Below the pieces are notes generated by a model. The model was not told the DNA's origin. It made no database searches and saw nothing but the letters and a program-made list of their open reading frames with translations. 64,000 bases of DNA from the NCBI GenBank assembly GCA_013140705.1, contig JABFSH010000023.1, positions 42,313 to 106,312 of the forward strand. Direction: 5' to 3'. Below are positions 57,714-64,000 of this stretch, in pieces; the stretch's first letter is position 1, and each line of letters begins with the position of its first letter. This DNA is from Methylococcaceae bacterium (GTDB taxonomy: Bacteria; Pseudomonadota; Gammaproteobacteria; Methylococcales; Methylomonadaceae). A program made the translations under genes and the position numbers.

Positions 57714-59593
57714 CTTGGATTAAATTGATTAACGGAATCAGGGAAAGAAGTTGAGTTTTTTGGGATATCAACGATTGTTGCTCCGGCTTGGGCCGCTCTA
57801 GCACCTGCGTGGCCTGGTAAAAGCCTATTTAAATCCCCTGAAGTTCCAGGATAAAGGTTTGTATCTTCAATGCCTGCTTTATCTAAGGCATCGTTTGATA
57901 AGTCTGAACAGTTTCCGTAAGTATAAGGAAGTCCAATGTATTTATGGTGCTTTTTTAATTCTTCCCATGCTTTTACGTCTTGTTCAGGATTCGTTGGAAT
58001 AATTGAAATTTTAGTATCTCTACGTCCAACTTCTCTCTTCAAGTAATCTGTAAGACTTGAACCAATCGTTGTGCTATTGCCAGAACTGGCTATTCCATGA
58101 CCAGTAATAGCAATCGCAGTATGACCTATGGGGTTACCACTTGTTGGCCCGTTTTCAATAACTGCTATATCAAGACCCAGCGGATCAATAGAATTTACTG
58201 GGTTCCCGCCGACATAGGTATACGTATTAATACCCCCCGCCAACCCAATCGGATCAGACTGCACATAGCGCCCGATACTCGAATCATAATCCCTGAAGTT
58301 ATTGTAGTTCAAGCCGGTCTCTTGATCATAATATTGTCCGGGATAGCGCAGATTCATGACCAGCTTTTCGCCATTGCCATCGACATCCTCATTGGGTAAA
58401 TCGGTGCCGAAAGGCTCGGGATCCCAACGCCAAACAACGGCGTTCGTGTTGTTGACAACCACTCTGGGCGCGTTGAGCTGGTCGGCATGGATATAATAAA
58501 TCCGTTCCGGCTTGGTGCTGGTTGGTGGTAATACAATCGCCACCGGTGTGGCGCCGTGCCAGATAAATTCCTTCACCACCACGCCGAGGCCATCGGTTTC
58601 AGCCAGCAGCTGACCGTTTTTATCATAGTGGAAGATCGTCCGATTGCCGATCGGCGGTATTTTCATGACCCGCTGGCCGAGTCCATTGATCCGGTATTGG
58701 TAAGTGCCCTGAGCCGTGATCACTTGATGGAGTCGGCCGAGACTGTTATAGACAAATTGCTGGCTGCCGTTGTCGGTCATGCTGCCATTGGCATCGTAAC
58801 TGAAGCTTCGGGCCTTGGGACCTGATACCGAGGCGAGGCGATGACTGGTGGTCGGATAAGTATAATTGTAAGTCGTAGGACCGATTTTTTCCGTCAAGCG
58901 ATTACCCACCGCATCATAGCGGTAGTCATAAACCGCACTAGGCACTTGGGTGTGAATGAGCCGGTCCAGCGGATCGTAATCAAAGATCCGCGACACGGTA
59001 GAGCCTGATTCTTGGGCGCTGCTGATCCGGCTGGCCGCATCGTAGCCGAGACTCATCGTGGCATTGCCCAGGCTGTAGCTGGAAATCCGGCCATCCAGAT
59101 CGATGGCTCGATTGGCCGTAAAGCCATTGCCCAGGGTGAGGCCGGTAGCACCGCCAAACGGCGCATACTGGGTCGTTTGAACCGCGGTAAACGTAGCCCG
59201 CGGGGAGGTCGTGGTTATGCCGTTGATCCGCCCCTGCGTATCGAAGCTGTCATTGACCAGACGGCCGGATGGATAGGTGATCCGGTCAAGCCGTCCGTAG
59301 GCGTCATAGCGGTATTGAGTGACGAAAGTCCGGGTATTGATGGTTCGCGTGTCACTGATTACCCGGCCATGACTGTCATAGCCATAACTAGTTCCACCAT
59401 TGGGATCGGTCAGTGTACTCAGGCGGCCCAGGCTATTTGCACCCGTATCGTAGGTGTAAACCAGTTTGGCGCCGCCGGCGTAACTAATTTGCTTCACACG
59501 GTTTAAGGCATCGTAACTCATTGACAGGTAAGCCACTGGTTTTACCAGTGAGACTATCAAGGCTTTGCCTTTAGATTTAGTTTTAAAAGACAT
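57710..59593 (-). CDS. orphan RHS core with C-terminal tip 2 (permuted NlpC/P60-like)
   Basis: 627 residues. After a non-RHS leader of about 25 residues the protein is RHS core (YDALNRVKQISYAGG...) nearly identical to the large RHS at 60.7 kb. It ends with the same DPIGLAGGINTYTYVGGNPVNSIDPLGL junction. The tip (about 155 residues) has GHTAIAITGHG early and YTYGNCSDLSNDALDKAG later. A His-before-Cys order with a hydrophobic strand around the His fits circularly permuted NlpC/P60 or LRAT-like hydrolases, so a peptidoglycan amidase role is likely but unproven. It lacks the N-terminal half of RHS proteins, because the upstream part was replaced by the IS200-type element. Confidence 0.75.
   Translation of the reverse strand: MSFKTKSKGKALIVSLVKPVAYLSMSYDALNRVKQISYAGGAKLVYTYDTGANSLGRLSTLTDPNGGTSYGYDSHGRVISDTRTINTRTFVTQYRYDAYGRLDRITYPSGRLVNDSFDTQGRINGITTTSPRATFTAVQTTQYAPFGGATGLTLGNGFTANRAIDLDGRISSYSLGNATMSLGYDAASRISSAQESGSTVSRIFDYDPLDRLIHTQVPSAVYDYRYDAVGNRLTEKIGPTTYNYTYPTTSHRLASVSGPKARSFSYDANGSMTDNGSQQFVYNSLGRLHQVITAQGTYQYRINGLGQRVMKIPPIGNRTIFHYDKNGQLLAETDGLGVVVKEFIWHGATPVAIVLPPTSTKPERIYYIHADQLNAPRVVVNNTNAVVWRWDPEPFGTDLPNEDVDGNGEKLVMNLRYPGQYYDQETGLNYNNFRDYDSSIGRYVQSDPIGLAGGINTYTYVGGNPVNSIDPLGLDIAVIENGPTSGNPIGHTAIAITGHGIASSGNSTTIGSSLTDYLKREVGRRDTKISIIPTNPEQDVKAWEELKKHHKYIGLPYTYGNCSDLSNDALDKAGIEDTNLYPGTSGDLNRLLPGHAGARAAQAGATIVDIPKNSTSFPDSVNQFNPR
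58177..59519 (-). repeat. RHS core copy B
   Basis: About 1.34 kb with long stretches nearly identical to copy C; similarity ends upstream near 59519 just before the IS200-linked leader. Confidence 0.85.
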
Positions 59594-60150
59594 GTAAATT
59601 GACCTTCGGGCTTGGCGGTCCGAATCACGAGAGGGTCAATCACATGTCATATGAAAGTTTAAGTCATTCAAAATGGGACTGCAAATATCACGTAGTATTT
59701 GTGCCGAAATATAGAAAGAAAGTGCTGTATGGTAAGATTCGACAATTTTTAGGGCCGGTATTGCACGAATTGGCAGGCCAGAGACGGAGCAAGATTTTGG
59801 AAGGACACAGTGTACAGGATCATGTCCACATGCTGATTCAAATTCTGCCGAAATATGCGGTGTCCGAAGTCGTTGGTTATATCAAAGGGAAAAGTGCCAT
59901 CGCAGTGGCTAGGCAGTTTTCTGGCAGGAAGAATAATTTCAACGGCGAGAGCTTTTGGGCACGGGGATATGCCGTGTCTACCGTTGGTTTTGAAGAAGAA
60001 CAGATTAGGAAATATATCCGAAACCAGGAGCAGTTGGAAGGGCAAGGTTCTGGGGATAACGGGGAATTTTAAATAATCACTGAAGTTTAACCTTGGCAGC
60101 CCTTGGGGCTGCTAACAACCGTCAAGCCCCCCGCTTAGCGGGGGCGATAT
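59594..60150 (+). mobile_element. IS200/IS605-type insertion sequence
   Basis: Holds a single Y1 transposase gene. The left end has a hairpin ATTGACC...GGGTCAAT (about 59598-59640) with an inner TTCGG/CCGAA stem. The right end has stem-loops CAGCCC-TTG-GGGCTG (about 60096-60110) and CCCCCGC-TTAG-CGGGGG (about 60128-60146). Such subterminal hairpins are recognised by TnpA. It lies between a short RHS core remnant (60150-60177) and the truncated RHS2 core. No TnpB is present. Confidence 0.75.
59644..60072 (+). CDS. tnpA: IS200/IS605 family Y1 transposase TnpA
   Basis: 142 residues of the HUH Y1 family. The HUH pair is QDHVHMLIQ (H60, H62) and the catalytic Tyr with the metal Gln is in RKYIRNQ (Y124, Q128). 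WDCKYHVVFVPKYRKK start and FWARGYAVSTVG are typical. All catalytic residues are intact, so it may be active. It is on the strand opposite the RHS genes. ATG at 59644. Confidence 0.95.
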   Translation: MSYESLSHSKWDCKYHVVFVPKYRKKVLYGKIRQFLGPVLHELAGQRRSKILEGHSVQDHVHMLIQILPKYAVSEVVGYIKGKSAIAVARQFSGRKNNFNGESFWARGYAVSTVGFEEEQIRKYIRNQEQLEGQGSGDNGEF

Positions 60151-60180
60151 GACTGGATTTCCTGATACATAGGTGTAGGT
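60150..60180 (-). repeat. short RHS core remnant
   Basis: Minus-strand codons read NTYTYVSGNPV, the conserved RHS junction, directly downstream of immunity gene 1 and cut off by the IS200 end. It marks another former tip junction whose toxin is lost. Confidence 0.6.
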
Positions 60181-60195
60181 ATTTTGATGAAATAT

Positions 60196-60756
60196 TTATT
60201 GCTCGCAGTTTTCTCTAGATTTAATCGCTTTTAGCCATTCATCTTGCGCTTTCATTATCTCAGTTTCTGAACGACACACTTGTTCGACCTTAACATCAAC
60301 CACATTTGCTAGTTTCCGCTTTTGCAGTTCTACAAAAGCGGTTCTGCAACGATCAGCTATTTCCTTTGCTTTAAATCGTTTTAAACGAGTAGTTAACTTT
60401 TCGCCGCGAAGACAAATTTGATTGCTTAGTTCCTCAGAACCTGCACCATCTAAATTTAACCCCAATAAATTAACAAGTGCATCAGAAGAGGCATCACTTC
60501 GGCTTACACCTATCAATCCGATTGCAAGTTCTAAAGCTCCTGTTTCTTGACATACCAAAATACATTTTTCTTGCTCCTTTCGAATCGAGACACTCAAAGC
60601 TCTTGCTAACTCAATAGTAATAACATTTTCTGCAAAGCTCACTTGTTGAGCATCATTCGCAATTAAAGCTTTTAGACTTTGAGCATTTGCGGACAACGGC
60701 AAGGATATTCCCAAAAATATTAATAGGCCAATGCGATGAAAAAAATACATTTTCAT
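60196..60756 (-). CDS. exported immunity protein candidate for RHS tip 1
   Basis: 186 residues. Signal peptide (FHRIGLLIFLGISLPLSANA, cleavage near ANA-QS), then a helical Cys-containing mature domain (CILVCQETGA, QICLRGEKL, ADRCRTAF, VCRSETEIM, SRENCEQ) likely with disulfides, thus periplasmic. Its ATG overlaps the RHS1 stop codon (ATGA). A periplasmic immunity protein matches a toxin that acts in the periplasm. No named family recognised. Confidence 0.7.
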   Translation of the reverse strand: MKMYFFHRIGLLIFLGISLPLSANAQSLKALIANDAQQVSFAENVITIELARALSVSIRKEQEKCILVCQETGALELAIGLIGVSRSDASSDALVNLLGLNLDGAGSEELSNQICLRGEKLTTRLKRFKAKEIADRCRTAFVELQKRKLANVVDVKVEQVCRSETEIMKAQDEWLKAIKSRENCEQ

Positions 60757-63700
60757 GGAACAACCTGCAATGTACTTCCTGGCTCAGCATCAATAAGCCT
60801 ATTCAAATCCTGAATATCAGGCACTGTACCTGTCACACATCCTTCCGAACAATATCTTGGGCCAAGACCAGGGCCAAATGGGTTGGCGCAGCTATGTGAA
60901 CGGATAAGTGTACGATTTTCTGTAGCGTTTGTATTCGTACCAGGACATGGCACTAAAACTCGCCCATTTGGTTTCCCTGTCGTACCATTAGTCCATTGCC
61001 AACATCCAAGTGGAATAGGGCCATGTCCGCGAGTAGCAGTACATGTAGGATTGTTACGGCATTGCTGGCCTCCACCATTATTACCTGATGCTGCTGGAAT
61101 ATTGACAGGATTATTTTGCGGATTTGCTGGTACGCAAACTATCTGGCCTGTTGAAAATGTAAATGTACAAGAAGCTAATCCCAGCGGATCGATGTAATTA
61201 ACCGGGTTGCCCCCGACATAGCTGTACGTATTAATGCCGCCCGCCAAGCCAATCGGATCAGACTGAACATACCGCCCGATACTGGCATCATAATCCCTGA
61301 AGTTATTATAATTCAAGCCGGTCTCTTGATCATAATATTGTCCGGGATAGCGCAGATTCATGACCAGCTTTTCGCCATTGCCATCGACATCCTCATTGGG
61401 CAGGGCTGTGCCGAAAGGTTCCGGGGCCCAGCGCCAGAGCACAGCGTTACTGGTGCTGACAACGGCTCGTGGCGTGTTGAGTTGGTCGGCATGGATGTAG
61501 TAGATCCGTTCCGGCTTGGTGCTCGTTGGTGGTAAAACCACCGCCACCGGTGTGGCGTCGTGCCAGATAAATTCCTTCACCACCACGCCGAGGCCATCGG
61601 TTTCAGCCAGCAGCCGGCCGTCCAGATCATAGTGAAAGATCGTCCGGTTACCGGTCGGCGGTATTTTCATGACCCGTTGGCCAAGGCCATTGATCCGGTA
61701 TTGATAGGTACCCTGGGCTGTGATGACTTGATGGAGCCGTCCCAGACTGTTATAGACAAATTGCTGGCTGCCATTGCCGGTCATGCTGCCATTGGCATCG
61801 TAGCTGAAGCTTCGAGCCTGGGGACCCGATACCGACGCCAGGCGATGACTGGTCGCAGGATAGGTATAATTAAAGGTCGTACTGCCCACTTTTTCGGTTA
61901 AGCGATTTCCCACCGCATCATAGCTGTAGTCATAAACCGCACTGGGCACTTGGGTATGAATGAGCCGGTCCAGCGGATCGTAATCGAAGATCCGCGACCC
62001 GGTGGTGCCCGATTCTTGTGCGCTGGTGAGCCGGCTGGCCGCATCGTAGCCGAGACTCACCGTGGCATTGCCCAGGCTGTAGCTGGAAATCCGGCCATCC
62101 AGATCGATATTTCGATTGGCCGTAAAGCCATTGCCCAAGGTGAAGCCGGTGACGCCGCCAAACGGTGCATACTGGGTTGCTTGAACCGCCGTAAACGTAG
62201 CTAGCATGGATGTGGTGGTTATGCCGTTGATCCGCCCCTGCGTATCGAAGCTGTCATTGACCAGACGGCCGGATGGATAGGTGATCCGGTCAAGCCTTCC
62301 GTAGGCATCGTAACGGTATTGCGTGACGAAAGTTCGGGTATTGATGGTTCGTGTATCACTGATTACCCGTCCATGACTGTCATAGCCATAACTAGTTCCA
62401 CCATTGGGATCGGTCAGTGTACTCAGCCGGCCCAGGCTATTTGCACCCGTGTCGTAGGTGTAAACCAGTTTGGCGCCGCCGGCGTAACTGATTTGACTGA
62501 TGCGGTTCAAGGCATCATAACTAGTGGTTGTCAGCTGGTTTTTGGCATCGGTTTCGGTCAAGCGATTGCCGGCATCGTCGTATGTTCGGCTGGTCGTGCC
62601 GGTATCCGGGCTTTGCCGTTGCAGCAGATTGTCGAGCGCATCGTAACTGTAGGACGTAGTAAGTCCCTTGGCATCGGTCACAGTCTTGAGGTGATCCTGA
62701 CTGTCATAACCGAATTGCGTGGCGTAATTGTTGGGATCGGTACTGCGGATCAGCCGGTTCAGATTGTCGTAATCCTGGCTGGTAGTATGTAACAAGGGAT
62801 CGGTGATGTCGGTCAGGTTGCCTTGGCTGTCATAGAAATACTGGGTAGTCTGGTTGCCGGCGCCAATGGCTTTGGCCAGGCGGTTTAAGGCATCGACTTC
62901 GCGGCGGCGGGTTTCCGTCAGTAGACCTGTGGGATCCGTGGTGTCTTCTTTCAGACGATTGCCCATCGGATCGAGCGTATAGACGATTTTATTGCCCCGA
63001 TTGTCGCTGATTTGGGTCAGACGGTGTGCATCATCGTAGCCATAGTCCAGATAACTGGCATCAGGACGCGTCAGCCCGATGAATTGGCCGGCATTATCGT
63101 ACTTGAATTGTGTCAGTTCACCGCCACTGGTCATGCTGATCAGTCGCTGGCGTGGATCGTAACCCAGGGAAGTGATCAGTCCATTGGCATCGATCACGGT
63201 TTCCGGCTGGCCGTGGGCATTATAACCGGTGATTTGGCTGCTATGGCCCAAGGCATTGGTGATTTTGCTGATTTGACCGCGGCAACCGAAGTGACCGCCG
63301 GTGCAAACCGCATCCGGTGCGTAGTAATCGGTGGTGGTGACATCGACCACATCGGTGCGTGGGCCGTTCTCGACTTTTTGCAACACCGCACCGGGCACTA
63401 CGGTGGAATAGGTGTAGCCTATCGTCCAGCTCCGGGTTTTCAGAGTCACGGTGTCTTTCAGTGTTTTTTGGGTGATCTGGCCGTGGCTGTCATAGCTATA
63501 GGTGGTTTCCAAACTCGGCTCGGTGATTTTGGTCGGCAAACGGAAGGAGGGATGCCATTCCGTCAGAATAGTCCGGGTTTGGGGTGTGTTGGCGCCCGCG
63601 GCGGTTAAGCCTTCCGTGCGGCTGGTTTCCAGGTTACGCACTAAATCGAAGACAACATTGGTGCGATGGCCGTTAAAGTCGGTGCGGGAGGCGATATTGC

Positions 63701-64000
63701 CGTTGGCATCGTAGGTAATGTTGTTGGATGCAGCCGCGCAGCCGGAACCGCCGGGTTGGTCGGTGCCGGTGGGTTTAACTACACCTAATATCGTTGCAAA
63801 GTGCGTGGTGCGGACGGAACCTAACGGATCGGTAATAGCGGTGCTGCGGCCATCGGCACTGAAGGCCATACTGTACTTTTCAACACCACCGGCGTGTTCG
63901 CTGGAAATGGCCTTGCCGTTGGCATCGTATTTATAGGTGGCGTAACGCACCCCGTTCTCGTCGATGATGCCGGTTAAGGCATTGGGCTGGCTGACATTGG
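60753..64000 (-). CDS. RHS repeat protein with Tlde1/DUF2778-like C-terminal toxin tip (partial, runs off right edge)
   Basis: More than 1065 residues in view; the N-terminal part lies beyond the window. Many YD repeats (GxxxxYxYDxxGN/RL pattern) make the RHS cocoon. The core ends with RYVQSDPIGLAGGINTYSYVGGNPVNYIDPLGL, and a tip of about 145 residues follows. The tip has GHGPIPLGCWQW, IRSHSC and a YCSEGCVTG motif, like the GPIPxGxY, His and S-x-GC features of DUF2778/Tlde1 L,D-transpeptidase-like toxins. A substrate of type VI or another secretion route is expected. The immunity gene overlaps its stop codon. No secretion genes are in the window. Confidence 0.88.
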   Translation of the reverse strand, partial: NVSQPNALTGIIDENGVRYATYKYDANGKAISSEHAGGVEKYSMAFSADGRSTAITDPLGSVRTTHFATILGVVKPTGTDQPGGSGCAAASNNITYDANGNIASRTDFNGHRTNVVFDLVRNLETSRTEGLTAAGANTPQTRTILTEWHPSFRLPTKITEPSLETTYSYDSHGQITQKTLKDTVTLKTRSWTIGYTYSTVVPGAVLQKVENGPRTDVVDVTTTDYYAPDAVCTGGHFGCRGQISKITNALGHSSQITGYNAHGQPETVIDANGLITSLGYDPRQRLISMTSGGELTQFKYDNAGQFIGLTRPDASYLDYGYDDAHRLTQISDNRGNKIVYTLDPMGNRLKEDTTDPTGLLTETRRREVDALNRLAKAIGAGNQTTQYFYDSQGNLTDITDPLLHTTSQDYDNLNRLIRSTDPNNYATQFGYDSQDHLKTVTDAKGLTTSYSYDALDNLLQRQSPDTGTTSRTYDDAGNRLTETDAKNQLTTTSYDALNRISQISYAGGAKLVYTYDTGANSLGRLSTLTDPNGGTSYGYDSHGRVISDTRTINTRTFVTQYRYDAYGRLDRITYPSGRLVNDSFDTQGRINGITTTSMLATFTAVQATQYAPFGGVTGFTLGNGFTANRNIDLDGRISSYSLGNATVSLGYDAASRLTSAQESGTTGSRIFDYDPLDRLIHTQVPSAVYDYSYDAVGNRLTEKVGSTTFNYTYPATSHRLASVSGPQARSFSYDANGSMTGNGSQQFVYNSLGRLHQVITAQGTYQYRINGLGQRVMKIPPTGNRTIFHYDLDGRLLAETDGLGVVVKEFIWHDATPVAVVLPPTSTKPERIYYIHADQLNTPRAVVSTSNAVLWRWAPEPFGTALPNEDVDGNGEKLVMNLRYPGQYYDQETGLNYNNFRDYDASIGRYVQSDPIGLAGGINTYSYVGGNPVNYIDPLGLASCTFTFSTGQIVCVPANPQNNPVNIPAASGNNGGGQQCRNNPTCTATRGHGPIPLGCWQWTNGTTGKPNGRVLVPCPGTNTNATENRTLIRSHSCANPFGPGLGPRYCSEGCVTGTVPDIQDLNRLIDAEPGSTLQVVP
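61179..62525 (-). repeat. RHS core copy C (part of the intact RHS gene)
   Basis: The portion of the long RHS gene repeated in copies A and B. Confidence 0.85.

Noticed and set aside
61326..63936. Series of long plus-strand open frames across the RHS genes (also 55526-56344 and 58097-59506)
   Set aside because: They lie antisense to the RHS cores, repeat in each core copy and have no start signals or family features. They follow from the skewed codon pattern of YD repeats.

Overview
The window looks like a chromosomal segment of a gammaproteobacterial methylotroph, most likely a methanotroph of the Methylococcales. The core gene blocks have typical gammaproteobacterial order: rpsF-rpsR-DUF2232-rplI, tgt-yajC-secD-secF, ndk-rlmN-pilF-hisS-yfgM-bamB-der, ratA-rnfH beside bamE/fur, and lolC-lolD. 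A cluster at 21.8-25.3 kb carries archaeal-like tetrahydromethanopterin (H4MPT) pathway genes (MfnB/DUF556, DUF447, DUF6513, DmrB-like flavoprotein), which among proteobacteria are a hallmark of methylotrophs. The genus is not resolvable from sequence reading alone.

Layout. 1-0.7 kb: a piece of a type I restriction HsdR gene (minus strand) abutting a truncated IS630-type transposase. 0.8-6.9 kb: HDAC-like deacetylase, the S6/S18/L9 operon, Kdo transferase, and an opposing psd-FlhB-like-queF block. 7-12.7 kb: a secreted protein made of three KYPAANFEP-type repeats, HopJ-like protein, smpB, a sodium-dependent transporter, ratA, rnfH, bamE and fur. 12.7-21.8 kb: lipoprotein release (lolC/lolD), comEC, an alcohol dehydrogenase, a TPR lipoprotein with a possible CheZ-like partner, a secreted nuclease, dtd. 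21.8-26.2 kb: the H4MPT cluster, whose DmrB-like gene is broken by a frameshift and an insertion of about 300 bp containing degenerate palindromic repeats, followed by a divergent dihydropteroate synthase. 26.2-28.3 kb: a response-regulator diguanylate cyclase and a long gene-poor stretch with a perfect 17-bp-arm palindrome. 28.3-39.7 kb: housekeeping operons. 39.8-43.7 kb: thiol peroxidase and the oadGAB sodium-pumping decarboxylase. 44-50.7 kb: accessory genes, including a protein with four GVxKYLxxQ motifs and a Cys/His C-terminus, an aldo/keto reductase, a frameshifted MIF-like gene, aroE, a gamma-carbonic anhydrase, an EVE-domain protein, small membrane proteins, a K+-channel-like protein and two small His-rich exported proteins. 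50.8-54.2 kb: pstSCAB phosphate uptake.

The most unusual region is 54.8-64.0 kb. It is an RHS polymorphic-toxin locus read on the minus strand. One long RHS protein enters from the right edge and is followed by a series of displaced 'orphan' C-terminal toxin modules. Four distinct toxin tips are each followed at once by a candidate immunity gene: a Tlde1/DUF2778-like tip with a signal-peptide immunity protein, a tip with His-then-Cys order resembling permuted NlpC/P60 enzymes with a membrane immunity protein, and two tips I do not recognise. Three long copies and two short remnants of the RHS core mark the exchange junctions, and an IS200/IS605-type transposase lies within the array. The layout suggests stepwise acquisition of new tips by recombination in the conserved core, with older tips retained downstream.
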